From Oscillospiraceae bacterium (lineage in GTDB: Bacteria; Bacillota; Clostridia; Oscillospirales; Acutalibacteraceae): a stretch of 60,666 bases of DNA. Below are positions 25,517-34,008 of the stretch, piece after piece (the stretch's first letter is position 1; the number at the start of each line of letters is the position of its first letter). The stretch lies in the NCBI GenBank assembly GCA_015066595.1, contig SVNZ01000006.1:1-60666 (forward strand), in the 5' to 3' direction. A model generated the notes under the pieces. It was not told the origin of the DNA, did no database searches, and worked only from the letters and a program-made list of their open reading frames with translations. Both the position numbers and the translations under genes were made by a program.

Positions 25517-26212
25517 ATGTTCTGGGAAGTAACTATTAACCTGCTCAAGGGCTTTGGTACTACCTGCGAAGTGTTTGCGCTTACGTTGCTTTTTGCTTTG
25601 CCGCTGGGACTTATCATCAGCTTTGGCTCGATGAGTAAATTCAAGCCGCTGAAAGCGATATGCAAGGTGTTTGTATGGTGTATCAGAGGCACGCCGCTTA
25701 TGTTACAGATGATAGTAGTGTACTACGGTCCGGGTTTAGTCGGTCAGTGGGCGAAGGGTATCGAAGACCCTGGAGCACTCATAACATGGCTTGCAAGCTG
25801 GACTGTATTTGACCGTTTTGTAGCAGTGCTTGTTGCATTTATCATCAACTACGCATGCTATTTTTCTGAGATATACCGAGGTGGTATCGAAGCTATCCCT
25901 GTCGGTCAGCGTGAAGCCGGTCAGGTGCTCGGTATGAAAAAATCACAGCTGTTCTTCAAAGTAACACTCTTACAGGTTATCAAACGTATCGTTCCGCCTA
26001 TGAGCAACGAGATTATCACTCTCGTAAAAGATACATCTCTCGCACGTATTATTGCTGTGTACGAGATTATCTACGCAGGTGAACGATTCATCAAAGCAGA
26101 AGGACTTATCTGGCCACTGTTCTACACAGGCGCATTCTACCTGATATTCTGTGGCGTGTTGACTCTGCTGTTCTCATATATCGAGAAAAAACTCGACTAT
26201 TTCAGAGGGTAA
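25517..26212 (+). CDS. Amino acid ABC transporter permease
   Basis: A 231-residue inner-membrane permease of the HisM/GlnP family. It starts [32 protein letters not shown] and has the EAA-loop region [35 protein letters not shown] that docks on the ATPase. A family-typical RGTPLMLQ motif is present. It lies four bases ahead of the ATPase gene. A single permease gene implies a homodimer. Confidence 0.92.
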   Translation: MFWEVTINLLKGFGTTCEVFALTLLFALPLGLIISFGSMSKFKPLKAICKVFVWCIRGTPLMLQMIVVYYGPGLVGQWAKGIEDPGALITWLASWTVFDRFVAVLVAFIINYACYFSEIYRGGIEAIPVGQREAGQVLGMKKSQLFFKVTLLQVIKRIVPPMSNEIITLVKDTSLARIIAVYEIIYAGERFIKAEGLIWPLFYTGAFYLIFCGVLTLLFSYIEKKLDYFRG

Positions 26213-26216
26213 TGCT

Positions 26217-26996
26217 ATGGCAATGTTAGAAGTCAAAGGTATAAATAAAAAATTCGGTAAAATCGAGGTTCTCAAGGGCATTGATTTCGAGCTGAATAAA
26301 GGCGAAGTGCTTTCTATTATTGGTTCTTCCGGTAGCGGAAAAACAACCCTGCTTCGTTGTCTGACTTTTTTAGAGACAGCAGAAAAAGGAACTGTTAAAG
26401 TTGATGGGAAAGTTGTTTTTGATGCAAACGAAGAGAAAAAAGTGAGTGCATCAGAAGCCAGAACACGCCAGCTTAATTTCGGACTTGTGTTCCAGAGCTT
26501 CAATCTGTTTCCACAGTACACAGTGTTTGAAAATGTTTGCTTAGCTCCAAAACTTTTAGCTAAAGACAGAGAAGACTTTAGAGCAAACAAAAAAGCTATC
26601 TATGAAGAAATCGAAGAAAACGCAAAAAAACTCATCGAACGAGTAGGTATGACACCTAGGATTGATATGTATCCGTGTCAGCTTTCGGGTGGTCAGCAAC
26701 AGCGTGTTGCTATTGCACGAGCTCTCGCTTTAAATCCAAAGATTTTGTGCTTTGACGAGCCGACATCAGCACTGGATCCGGAGCTTACAGGAGAAGTGCT
26801 GAAGGTTATCCGTTCTTTAAAAGACGGTGACTGTACTATGGTTATCGTCACACACGAGATGCACTTTGCTCACGAAGTGAGTGACAAAATCATTTTTATG
26901 GATGAAGGTGTTATTGCTGAACAGGGTGCTCCTGATATTCTGGATAATCCGAAAACAGAGCGACTTACAGCATTTTTAAATGCGTTTTCACAATAA
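26217..26996 (+). CDS. Amino acid ABC transporter ATP-binding protein
   Basis: A 259-residue ATPase of the GlnQ/HisP type. Walker A is [14 protein letters not shown], the Q-loop [13 protein letters not shown], the signature [16 protein letters not shown], Walker [16 protein letters not shown] and the switch histidine [14 protein letters not shown] segment with several extra charged residues between Walker A and the Q-loop (about 65-80) is longer than in the second importer's ATPase. Last gene of the operon, followed by a terminator. Confidence 0.94.
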   Translation: MAMLEVKGINKKFGKIEVLKGIDFELNKGEVLSIIGSSGSGKTTLLRCLTFLETAEKGTVKVDGKVVFDANEEKKVSASEARTRQLNFGLVFQSFNLFPQYTVFENVCLAPKLLAKDREDFRANKKAIYEEIEENAKKLIERVGMTPRIDMYPCQLSGGQQQRVAIARALALNPKILCFDEPTSALDPELTGEVLKVIRSLKDGDCTMVIVTHEMHFAHEVSDKIIFMDEGVIAEQGAPDILDNPKTERLTAFLNAFSQ

Positions 26997-27016
26997 GTTT
27001 AGAAGTGTTATTGAAA

Positions 27017-27046
27017 AACAGGGGACGACAAAAGTTGTCTCCTGTT
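27017..27046 (+). terminator. Terminator of the first amino acid ABC operon
   Basis: AACAGGGGAC / GTCTCCTGTT arms (27017-27026, 27037-27046). The following T-run is short, so termination may be leaky. Confidence 0.6.
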
Positions 27047-27048
27047 TG

Positions 27049-27277
27049 TGCATATATATTCGTTTTATTTGCATAAAAATTAGTTTTATAGCATATAAAT
27101 TACTATAAAAACTATAACATTCTAAAAAAATAATGAACAGTAAAATATGCATATATTCATTGCGTTTTGCATATTAGATGTTTATTCTATATATGATTGG
27201 TGTGTTTTTATGCTGTGCAGTTGTGAATATCACTAAAAGTTGAATAAATATGCAGAAAACGCTTGCATATTTATCAG
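27049..27277. promoter_or_regulatory. Array of ArgR (ARG-box)-like sites
   Basis: Related 14-mers resembling the core TGAATWWWWATTCA occur at 27049 (TGCATATATATTCG), 27070 (TGCATAAAAATTAG), 27090 (AGCATATAAATTAC), 27148, 27168, 27241 (TGAATAAATATGCA) and 27264 (TGCATATTTATCAG). Three neighbouring pairs are 20-21 bases apart, the spacing of tandem ARG boxes. The last site overlaps the -35 box of the following operon. Apart from this array and the promoter the gap 26997-27342 shows no gene. Confidence 0.5.
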
Positions 27278-27291
27278 TTTTGGTGTATAGT
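27263..27291 (+). promoter_or_regulatory. Promoter for the second amino acid ABC operon
   Basis: TTGCAT (27263-27268), a 17-base spacer and TATAGT (27286-27291). The -35 box lies inside the last ArgR-like site. Confidence 0.6.
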
Positions 27292-27342
27292 TATGTCAGT
27301 TGATAAATTCAACATATTTATCGAAAATGAGAGGTAATTATT

Positions 27343-28095
27343 ATGAAAAAGATTTTTTCACTTATTCTTGCAATTATTATGATAGCATCAGTTGCTATGC
27401 TCGCAGGTTGTTCAACACAGGGTGGCGATAACGAGCTTGTTATGGGTACTAACGCAGCTTTCCCACCATACGAGTATTATGACGAAGATGGCGAGACAAT
27501 TATCGGTATCGACGCTGAAATCGCACAGGCTGTTGCTGATAAGATCGGTATGACACTCACTATCAAAGATATGGAATTCGACTCACTTTTAACTGCTGTT
27601 CAGTCAGGCGCTGTAGACATCGTTTTCGCTGGTCTTACAGTTACTGATGAGCGTAAAGAGTCTGTTGACTTTTCTATTACATACGCTACTGGTATCCAGG
27701 TAATCATCGTACCTAAAGATTCTGACATTAAAACTGTTGACGATTTAGACGGTAAGGTTATCGGTGTTCAGGCTGGTACAACCGGTGACATCTACTGTAC
27801 AGACGATTATGGCCAGGAGAATGTTAAGCAGTATGCTAACGGCGCTCTTGCTGTAGCAGCTTTACAGAATGCTCAGGTTGACTGTGTTGTTATCGACAAC
27901 GAGCCTGCTAAGTCATTTGTTGATGCAAACGACGGTCTTAAAATTTTGGACACAGAGTATGTAACTGAAGACTACGCTGCTGCTATCTCTAAGGAGAACA
28001 CAGAACTCACAGAGAAAGTAAACGCAGCTATGGAAGAACTCAAGGCTGATGGTACAATCGACTCTATCCTTGCTAAGTACATCAAGGCTGAGTAA
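27343..28095 (+). CDS. Basic amino acid (arginine-like) ABC transporter substrate-binding lipoprotein
   Basis: A 250-residue family 3 binding protein. The signal peptide ends MLAGC with the lipobox cysteine at residue 22. The mature protein reads like ArtP/ArtJ-type basic amino acid receptors: GTNAAFPPYEYYDEDGETIIGIDAEIAQA, the MEFDSLLTAVQSGAVD segment and the TVTDERKESVDFSITY signature. The ArgR-like boxes upstream support arginine or a related basic amino acid, but the ligand is inferred. It is followed by a strong hairpin and then permease and ATPase genes. Confidence 0.9.
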   Translation: MKKIFSLILAIIMIASVAMLAGCSTQGGDNELVMGTNAAFPPYEYYDEDGETIIGIDAEIAQAVADKIGMTLTIKDMEFDSLLTAVQSGAVDIVFAGLTVTDERKESVDFSITYATGIQVIIVPKDSDIKTVDDLDGKVIGVQAGTTGDIYCTDDYGQENVKQYANGALAVAALQNAQVDCVVIDNEPAKSFVDANDGLKILDTEYVTEDYAAAISKENTELTEKVNAAMEELKADGTIDSILAKYIKAE

Positions 28096-28119
28096 TTTAT
28101 AACTAACTTTTGTTTATTC

Positions 28120-28149
28120 GATAGGGACGGTGATTTCACCGCCCCTATC
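28120..28149 (+). other. Intercistronic stem-loop after the binding-protein gene
   Basis: GATAGGGACGGTGA / TCACCGCCCCTATC pair along 14 positions with one mismatch and almost no loop. There is no T-run, and the placement is the same as in the first importer operon. Confidence 0.65.
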
Positions 28150-28175
28150 ATTTGCGTTTAAAGAGAGGACTTTTT

Positions 28176-28955
28176 ATGAGTGTCATTTCATTTGCTGATT
28201 GGCTCGCACAAGCTCCACAGTGGTTCCAAAGCTTTCCTCAGTGGATACAGAATTTTGTGTTCCAGCTATATCAGACGTTTATCTATCAGGACCGTTATAT
28301 GTTCTTTGTCAACGGTCTGAAAATCACTTTTATAGTTACTATCGGAGCATTGCTGATTGGTGTTATTATCGGTTTGTTTATAGCTATTATCCGTGTGTCA
28401 CACGATAGCATTACTGAGAAAAAACCTAACATTATTTTAAGAGCTTTGAACCGTATCAGTATATGGTATCTTACTATCATTCGTGGTACACCTATGATGG
28501 TACAGTTGCTTATCATGGGCTTTGTTGTTATGGTGCCTAATACCGAGACGGAGTGTATTATATGCGGTATCGTGACTTTGGGTATCAACTCCGGTGCGTA
28601 TGTTGCTGAGATTGCTCGTTCAGGTATTATGTCTATCGACGCTGGTCAGATGGAAGCAGGACGTTCAATGGGCTTTAACTATGTTCAGACTATGTGGTAT
28701 GTAATTATCCCACAGGCATTCAAAAACATTCTTCCTGCTCTTGGCAATGAGATGATTACTCTCTTGAAAGATACTTCACTTGTATCAGTTATAGCACTTC
28801 GAGATGTCACAAAACAGACACAGAATATCGTAAGTCTTACATATCAGGCTTATGTACCATACATCAGCTTGGCTGTTATATACCTTGTCATAGTTATGAT
28901 TATGACAAAACTTCTCGGAATACTTGAGAGGAGGCTTAGAAAGAGTGAGCGATAA
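28176..28955 (+). CDS. Amino acid ABC transporter permease
   Basis: A permease of 259 residues and the HisM family, with about five membrane segments starting near residue 45 ([24 protein letters not shown]). RGTPMMVQ and the EAA loop [30 protein letters not shown] are visible. ATG at 28176 follows GAGAGG; an upstream in-frame codon at 28152 is not supported by a ribosome site. The N-terminus has a Trp/Gln-rich stretch ([19 protein letters not shown]) before the first membrane helix. It overlaps the ATPase gene by 11 bases. Confidence 0.92.
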   Translation: MSVISFADWLAQAPQWFQSFPQWIQNFVFQLYQTFIYQDRYMFFVNGLKITFIVTIGALLIGVIIGLFIAIIRVSHDSITEKKPNIILRALNRISIWYLTIIRGTPMMVQLLIMGFVVMVPNTETECIICGIVTLGINSGAYVAEIARSGIMSIDAGQMEAGRSMGFNYVQTMWYVIIPQAFKNILPALGNEMITLLKDTSLVSVIALRDVTKQTQNIVSLTYQAYVPYISLAVIYLVIVMIMTKLLGILERRLRKSER

Positions 28956-29691
28956 TGCACTTATCAAGGTCACAGACCTTTACAAACACTACAACGATGG
29001 CGAGATCAAAGCACTCGATGGTGTTTCCATCGACATCAATGAGGGCGAAGTTATCGTTATCATCGGACCATCTGGATCCGGTAAATCTACTTTGCTTCGT
29101 TCCCTTAACCTCCTTGAGTATCCTACAGGTGGTAGCATTGTTTTTGATAGCGTAGAGATTACTGATCCTAAGATTAACATCAACGTTCATCGCCAGAAAA
29201 TGGGTATGGTGTTCCAGCACTTCAACCTTTTTCCACATATGTCTATACTCAAAAATCTCACTATCGCACCTATAAAGCTACTCGGTATGAGCAAAGAAGA
29301 TGCTGATAAAAAGGCACTCGAACTTCTCGACAGAGTAGGTCTGAAAGACAGGGCAGACGCTTATCCTAGTCAGCTTAGTGGTGGTCAGAAACAGCGTATT
29401 GCTATTGTGCGTTCACTTTGTATGGAGCCACAGGTTATGCTGTTTGATGAGCCGACTTCGGCGCTTGACCCTGAGATGGTAGGAGAAGTACTCGATGTTA
29501 TGAAAGAACTTGCAACTGAGGGTATGACAATGGCAGTTGTAACTCACGAGATGGGCTTTGCACGAGAAGTCGGCACACGAGTAGTCTTTATGGACGAAGG
29601 AAAGATTATCGAACAGGGTACACCTGACGAGATATTCAATAATCCACAAACAGAACGACTCAAGGATTTCTTAGCAAAGGTTCTTATTTAA
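28945..29691 (+). CDS. Amino acid ABC transporter ATP-binding protein
   Basis: A 248-residue ATPase of the polar amino acid importers. It has Walker [15 protein letters not shown]-loop [13 protein letters not shown], signature [15 protein letters not shown], Walker [16 protein letters not shown] and switch [16 protein letters not shown] at 28945 (MSDNALIKV) lies ten bases behind GAGGAGG, within the end of the permease gene; a TTG at 28924 would start inside the ribosome site and is unlikely. Last gene of the operon. Confidence 0.94.
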   Translation: MSDNALIKVTDLYKHYNDGEIKALDGVSIDINEGEVIVIIGPSGSGKSTLLRSLNLLEYPTGGSIVFDSVEITDPKININVHRQKMGMVFQHFNLFPHMSILKNLTIAPIKLLGMSKEDADKKALELLDRVGLKDRADAYPSQLSGGQKQRIAIVRSLCMEPQVMLFDEPTSALDPEMVGEVLDVMKELATEGMTMAVVTHEMGFAREVGTRVVFMDEGKIIEQGTPDEIFNNPQTERLKDFLAKVLI

Positions 29692-29702
29692 GCAAAATAT
29701 TC

Positions 29703-29732
29703 AAAAAGGAGAGGATGTCACTTCTCCTTTTT
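29703..29732 (+). terminator. Terminator of the second amino acid ABC operon
   Basis: AAAAAGGAGA and TCTCCTTTTT arms are followed by more T. Confidence 0.8.
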
Positions 29733-29746
29733 TTATTGTATAGTTG

Positions 29747-29775
29747 TTGTAAAGTCATCATTTCTGTGCTATAAT
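29747..29775 (+). promoter_or_regulatory. Promoter for the XRE membrane regulator
   Basis: TTGTAA (29747-29752), a 17-base spacer and TATAAT (29770-29775), 30 bases ahead of the ATG. Confidence 0.65.
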
Positions 29776-29805
29776 TATCTTCAACAAAAATTAAGAGGTA
29801 GCACA

Positions 29806-30387
29806 ATGGATAATTTTAAAAAGATTGTTGCTGAAAATATAATACGACTGCGTACAGCGTCAGGGTTGACTCAGGCACAGCTCGGCGAAAAGCTCAACTA
29901 TTCTGATAAGTCTATTTCAAAATGGGAGAGAGCCGACGCACTTCCTGATGCTTTTGTATTAAAACAAATGGCAGAGGTTTTTGGTGTTTCAGTCGACTAT
30001 ATCTTAGCTGAGCATGCACCTGACGAAAAAGTGAAAGTACAAAAAGTACGCACCTATAGTCGTTCGGTTATTTCTTCTATTGCCTTGATTGGTATATGGA
30101 CACTTGCGGTACTTGCGTTTGTTATATCCTGGTTGTACGGGACACCAATATGGCTGATATTTGTTTACACTGTACCGGTTTCACTTGTGGTTCTTTTGGT
30201 GCTCAACTCTATCTGGGGTATCGGAAAGCTCAATATGTATATAATATCCGGCATCGTGTGGGGTGTTATCACCTGTATCTATCTTACCTTTATGAGAGCG
30301 AACTGGTGGCAACTTTTTATCATTGGTGTTCCTGCTCAGATTATTATCATTCTTAGTTTTTATATAAAAAAGAATCGCAAAAAGTGA
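29806..30387 (+). CDS. XRE-family regulator with a C-terminal membrane domain
   Basis: A 193-residue protein. Residues 5-62 form a Cro/CI-type helix-turn-helix (IIRLRTASGLTQAQLGEKLNYSDKSISKWERADALPD), a short basic linker follows, and residues about 84-190 carry four membrane segments (SIALIGIWTLAVLAFVISWLYG onward). This arrangement occurs in many clostridial genes of unknown function, where a membrane-tethered DNA-binding protein may sense envelope state. It is a single gene with its own promoter and terminator. Confidence 0.85.
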   Translation: MDNFKKIVAENIIRLRTASGLTQAQLGEKLNYSDKSISKWERADALPDAFVLKQMAEVFGVSVDYILAEHAPDEKVKVQKVRTYSRSVISSIALIGIWTLAVLAFVISWLYGTPIWLIFVYTVPVSLVVLLVLNSIWGIGKLNMYIISGIVWGVITCIYLTFMRANWWQLFIIGVPAQIIIILSFYIKKNRKK

Positions 30388-30393
30388 GGTTTC

Positions 30394-30425
30394 AAGCCAA
30401 CTCTACTGATTGTAGAGTTGGCTTT
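30394..30425 (+). terminator. Terminator of the XRE membrane regulator
   Basis: AAGCCAACTCTAC / GTAGAGTTGGCTT arms with loop TGATT and a following TTTTCTTTTT. Confidence 0.85.
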
Positions 30426-30432
30426 TCTTTTT

Positions 30433-30479
30433 AGTAGAGTCCTAATTTGTCGATTCTACTACTTAGAAAATTTAAGTAG
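30433..30479. promoter_or_regulatory. Overlapping palindromes ahead of degV
   Basis: AGTAGAGTC / GATTCTACT (30433-30441, 30452-30460) overlaps by two bases a second inverted repeat, CTACTTA / TAAGTAG (30459-30465, 30473-30479). They could be mutually exclusive RNA hairpins or paired operators. Neither has a T-run. Confidence 0.4.
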
Positions 30480-30561
30480 ATTCTAAAAAGCCCATAATAG
30501 ATTGAATGTACGAAGAAGCTGTAGTAAAATCACAGTTGAAAAATTTTACAGGAGGCTTATT

Positions 30562-31446
30562 ATGAGCTATATCTTAAGCTGTTGTTCAACAGTTGATTTA
30601 TCAAAAGAACATTTAGAAAAACTTAATGTCCCATACATTTGTTTTCATTACACACTTGACGGTGTAGAGTATGCAGATGACCTCGGACAGACTATCTCCT
30701 TCGATGATTTTTATAACAGATTAAAAAACGGTTCTGATTCTAAAACATCAATGGTCAGCGTTGGTGAATACGAAGAGTATTTTAAGAGCCTTTTAGATAA
30801 AGGTGAAGATGTTATCCATATCTCACTTTCATCAGGTGTTTCGGGTTCTTATCGCTCAGCTGTAACAGCTGCAGAGATGTTAAAAGACCAGTATCCTAAT
30901 CAAAAGCTTTATGTTATCGACTCACTCGCAGCATCATCAGGCTATGGTTTGCTTATGGACACAGCTGCGAAGAAGCGCGACGAGGGTCTTACTATTGATG
31001 AACTCAGAGATTGGGTGGAAAAAAACAAACTCAGATTACATCACTGGTTTTTCTCGTCTGACCTCACTTTCTATGTAAAAGGAGGAAGAGTTTCTAAACT
31101 CAGCGGTATGATTGGCGGTGTGTTCGAGATTTGTCCTCTTTTGAACGTCAGCGTTGATGGAAAACTTATTCCACGTGCTAAAATCAGAACCAAAAAGCGT
31201 GTTATTACAGAGATAGTGAAGTGTATGGCAGAACATGCACAAAACGGTACTGATTATTCGAGCAAGGTGTATATGTGCAACTCTGATTGTATTGAAGATG
31301 CAAAAGCTGTTGCAAGTTTAGTGGAGTCACAGTTTAAGAATATAGATGGCGATGTTCTCATCAACAGCATCGGCACGGTTATTGGCAGTCATACAGGTCC
31401 CGGTACTGTTGCACTGTTTTTCTGGGGCGACGAGAGGGTAGACTGA
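30562..31446 (+). CDS. DegV-family fatty-acid-binding protein
   Basis: A 294-residue cytoplasmic protein of the DegV (FakB-like) family, which binds single fatty acids and in some bacteria presents them to the kinase FakA. It begins MSYILSCCSTVDLSKE, with the family's SVGEYEEYF and ISLSSGVSGSYRSA stretch that contacts the lipid head and VIGSHTGPGTVALFFWG at the C-terminus. ATG at 30562 follows AGGAGG; the frame is open 60 bases upstream but without a ribosome site. It shares its last base with the hemolysin III gene start (TGATGA). No fakA gene is present here. Confidence 0.9.
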   Translation: MSYILSCCSTVDLSKEHLEKLNVPYICFHYTLDGVEYADDLGQTISFDDFYNRLKNGSDSKTSMVSVGEYEEYFKSLLDKGEDVIHISLSSGVSGSYRSAVTAAEMLKDQYPNQKLYVIDSLAASSGYGLLMDTAAKKRDEGLTIDELRDWVEKNKLRLHHWFFSSDLTFYVKGGRVSKLSGMIGGVFEICPLLNVSVDGKLIPRAKIRTKKRVITEIVKCMAEHAQNGTDYSSKVYMCNSDCIEDAKAVASLVESQFKNIDGDVLINSIGTVIGSHTGPGTVALFFWGDERVD

Positions 31447-32117
31447 TGACACGTACAGTACTTTCAAAGCGCACACTTCCTAACTACACAAAGGGCGAAG
31501 AAATTTTCAATATGGTGTCCCACATAGTCGGCGGAGCTTTTTCGGTTGCAGCTCTTGTTATCGGTGTTATTGCGTCAGCTTTTACCGGTGATGTATGGAA
31601 GATAGTTTCCGTTTCGATTTATGGTGCAACGCTTGTTATTATGTACACGATTTCAAGCGTGTATCATGGACTTAATAAAAACACCGCTAAAAAGGTTATG
31701 CAGGTTATCGACCATTGCGATATTTATTTTCTTATCGCAGGCACATACACACCGATTCTGTTGTGTGCAATAAGACCACATAACCCTGCTATTGCGTGGA
31801 CTATTTTTGGAGTGGAATGGGGACTCACAGCACTGGCAGTAACCTTAAATGCTATCGACCTCAAAAAGTTTTCAAAGCTTTCTATGACCTGCTATATCGG
31901 CATGGGCTGGTGTATCGTTGCAGTGCTTAGACCTACTATTGATTGCCTTACAATGAGTGGTTTTTGGTGGTTGCTTATGGGTGGTGTTGCATACACTATC
32001 GGAGCAGTGCTCTATGGTGTAGGAAAAAAAGTGCACTATATGCACTGTGTATTCCATATTTTTGTTGTTATTGGCAGTGTTTTGCAGTATATAGCTATTT
32101 TAAAATACGTTATATAA
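31446..32117 (+). CDS. Hemolysin III / PAQR-family membrane protein
   Basis: A 223-residue protein with seven predicted membrane segments. It has the family hallmarks EEIFNMVSHIVGG near the N-terminus, SSVYHGL, IDHCDIYFLIAGTYTP and a C-terminal HCVFHIFVVIG with candidate metal histidines. Bacterial members are of uncertain function; a zinc-dependent lipid hydrolase role is suggested by the wider PAQR/CREST relationship. Translationally coupled to degV, which may link it to membrane lipid metabolism. Confidence 0.9.
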   Translation: MTRTVLSKRTLPNYTKGEEIFNMVSHIVGGAFSVAALVIGVIASAFTGDVWKIVSVSIYGATLVIMYTISSVYHGLNKNTAKKVMQVIDHCDIYFLIAGTYTPILLCAIRPHNPAIAWTIFGVEWGLTALAVTLNAIDLKKFSKLSMTCYIGMGWCIVAVLRPTIDCLTMSGFWWLLMGGVAYTIGAVLYGVGKKVHYMHCVFHIFVVIGSVLQYIAILKYVI

Positions 32118-32144
32118 TTCTCAAAAAGAATTCTAATTTAGAAA

Positions 32145-32187
32145 AAACAGGTGTTTGTCTTTCGATAAGCATCTGTTTTATTTTTTT
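32145..32187 (+). terminator. Terminator of degV-hemolysin III operon
   Basis: AAACAGGTG.../...CATCTGTTT stem (outer arms 32145-32150 and 32173-32178) is followed by a T-rich run. Confidence 0.75.
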
Positions 32188-32222
32188 AGTCGAATAGTTT
32201 TAGTTGCATTTGTAAATATAAA

Positions 32223-32251
32223 TTGATTTATATATCACGCGGTAGTATAAT
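32223..32251 (+). promoter_or_regulatory. Promoter for the dual-HTH regulator
   Basis: TTGATT (32223-32228), a 17-base spacer and TATAAT (32246-32251), 25 bases ahead of the start. Confidence 0.65.
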
Positions 32252-32276
32252 GAGCATATGATCAGAGGTGATGATT

Positions 32277-33458
32277 TTGGAGTATTTGTCAGTTAAAGAA
32301 ACAGCACAAAGACTCAATGTCACAGAGCGAGCTGTCCAGAAATGGGCAAAAGAAGGCAAAATACCCGGTGCTCACAAGTTTTCAGGTGCATGGGTTATTC
32401 CAAAAGATGCTACTACTCCCGATGGTATTGTAAACAATGATGAAGCTAATCATAAAAAGCGAACAGCGATGTTGTTGTTAAACAGCGCATATAAAACAGG
32501 CAGTTGTCTTGATTTTATCGCAGGCATTGAAGATGCTGATGACAGAAATCTGTGTCTGGGTGAGTATTACTATTTTAGTGGTCAGGTTGACAAGGCTATC
32601 GCTATGGTTGAAGAATATCTTGATAGTAGCGATGAAGCGTTGAAATACTCCGCTTCTTTGATTTGTCTATTTGCTGGTATGGCAGCTGGACACGGCAATT
32701 TGTCAAGCTTCGCTTTAAAAACACTGAATGAACAGTTTGTGCAAGGCTTTAACAAAGAGGATACACCGACGGAAGCTCATGCTGTGGGTGTGTTCACAGA
32801 AACTACAGCCCACATGCTACTTGATATTCCTATCGATAGCAGTGTGCCTGATATGAAAGAGTATATGTCTTCACTTCCCGGTGGTATTAAGATGCAGGCT
32901 TGCTATGTGCTTGCACATCAGGCTTACCAGGACGGAGATTACGTCAAGGCTCTTACGATTGCTGATATGGCGATTTATCTTAGTCCGCAGTTGTTTCCGA
33001 TTGCTACTATTTATGTACACATTGTTGCTACGATGGCATTGATGAAGCTCAGGCGTTCAGATGAAGCAAAACAACGTATGCAGATGGCGTGGGAGCTTGC
33101 TCAAAAAGATAACATAATCGAACCGTTTGTTGAGCATCACGGTCTGCTCCAAGGTATGATTGAGGTGTTCTTTAAGAAAGACTATCCTCATGTGTACAGA
33201 CAAATCATAAACGGTGTTTATCTGTTTGCGGACGCATGGCGTAATATACACAACCTCTACGCTGAATTTGAAGTCACCGACAAGCTGACTACCACCGAGT
33301 TTATAATAGCTATGCTTTACGGTCACGGGTGGTCAGTCAAAGAGGTTGCTGTACATATGGGTTTGTCATCACGAACCGTAACTAACTACATTTCTACTAT
33401 TTACTCAAAGCTGTATATCAATGACAGAAAAGAACTCGTCAAATATATTTTGAAATAA
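32277..33458 (+). CDS. Transcriptional regulator with N-terminal excisionase-type HTH and C-terminal LuxR-type HTH
   Basis: A 393-residue protein. Residues 1-45 form a MerR/excisionase-like winged HTH (YLSVKETAQRLNVTERAVQKWAKEGKIPGAHKFSGAWVIP). A helical middle of about 270 residues resembles TPR-like sensor domains (AKQRMQMAWELAQKD). The last 60 residues are a LuxR-type HTH (TTEFIIAMLYGHGWSVKEVAVHMGLSSRTVTNYISTIYSKL). TTG at 32277 is eight bases behind GAGG; the ATG at 32271 is too close to it. Clostridial regulators with this layout are known but their targets are not. The large adhesin operon lies just downstream. Confidence 0.8.
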   Translation: MEYLSVKETAQRLNVTERAVQKWAKEGKIPGAHKFSGAWVIPKDATTPDGIVNNDEANHKKRTAMLLLNSAYKTGSCLDFIAGIEDADDRNLCLGEYYYFSGQVDKAIAMVEEYLDSSDEALKYSASLICLFAGMAAGHGNLSSFALKTLNEQFVQGFNKEDTPTEAHAVGVFTETTAHMLLDIPIDSSVPDMKEYMSSLPGGIKMQACYVLAHQAYQDGDYVKALTIADMAIYLSPQLFPIATIYVHIVATMALMKLRRSDEAKQRMQMAWELAQKDNIIEPFVEHHGLLQGMIEVFFKKDYPHVYRQIINGVYLFADAWRNIHNLYAEFEVTDKLTTTEFIIAMLYGHGWSVKEVAVHMGLSSRTVTNYISTIYSKLYINDRKELVKYILK

Positions 33459-33491
33459 AGTTTTATATACCTATAAATATTACACATTTTT

Positions 33492-33523
33492 AGCCTTGTT
33501 CGTTTTAACGAACAAGGCTTTTT
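33492..33523 (+). terminator. Terminator of the dual-HTH regulator
   Basis: AGCCTTGTTCG / CGAACAAGGCT arms are followed by TTTTTTG. A second, weaker AAAAAGTG / CACTTTTT hairpin lies at 33539-33565. Confidence 0.85.
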
Positions 33524-33635
33524 TGTTGTGAAATACTTAAAAAGTGCCTGAAATTCCCACTTTTTGTGCACAGATAGTGGTTGTTTTGTGCGTAGAAAGC
33601 GGTTACATTTGCGTAATTTTTAATGAGAATTACTC

Positions 33636-33664
33636 TTTTGATGTTATAAAGCAGAATGTATAAT
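33636..33664 (+). promoter_or_regulatory. Promoter for the adhesin operon
   Basis: TTTTGA (33636-33641), a 17-base spacer and TATAAT (33659-33664), 32 bases before the GTG start at 33697. Confidence 0.5.
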
Positions 33665-33696
33665 AATTACATAAGATAGCATAAAGGAGGGGTTGT

Positions 33697-34008
33697 GTGA
33701 TAAAAAGCGAGAGAAGAGCTTTCTGCGTGGATTTCGACACGGTGTATGTCGATTTTGTCTATGATGAGAAATTTGATGTATGGCTCGGAAACTTTCCGTG
33801 TTTTGATGAAGAGCCACGCATAACCAAAAACGGACGACTGTGGAAAAACGTTAGCTCCACCGACTGTCCATACGCACCCCCACAGTATCTGGATTGTGGA
33901 ACCTGTTCATATCTTAAAAAACAAGATCCTAAAGATATGATAGGCGTTTGTTTTAATGAAAAGTTACAGCTCAAAGCTGATGATTCGTCTAAGGAGGAAA
34001 ACCTATGA
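33697..34008 (+). CDS. Small cysteine-rich protein of unknown function
   Basis: A 103-residue protein that I do not recognise. It starts with GTG behind AAAGGAGG and overlaps the adhesin gene by four bases (ATGA). No signal peptide or membrane helix. Six cysteines are at 10, 35, 57, 67, 70 and 85; the last four (C-x9-C-x2-C-x14-C) could form a metal or iron-sulfur site. The sequence is rich in aromatic and acidic residues (FDTVYVDFVYDEKFDVWLGN). The overlap and shared promoter tie it to production of the surface protein, but its job is unknown. Confidence 0.7.
   Translation: MIKSERRAFCVDFDTVYVDFVYDEKFDVWLGNFPCFDEEPRITKNGRLWKNVSSTDCPYAPPQYLDCGTCSYLKKQDPKDMIGVCFNEKLQLKADDSSKEENL

Noticed and set aside
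33611..33633. Fur-box-like sequence (AATGAGAATTA) ahead of the adhesin operon
   Set aside because: Only one half resembles the consensus and AT-richness makes it likely by chance.
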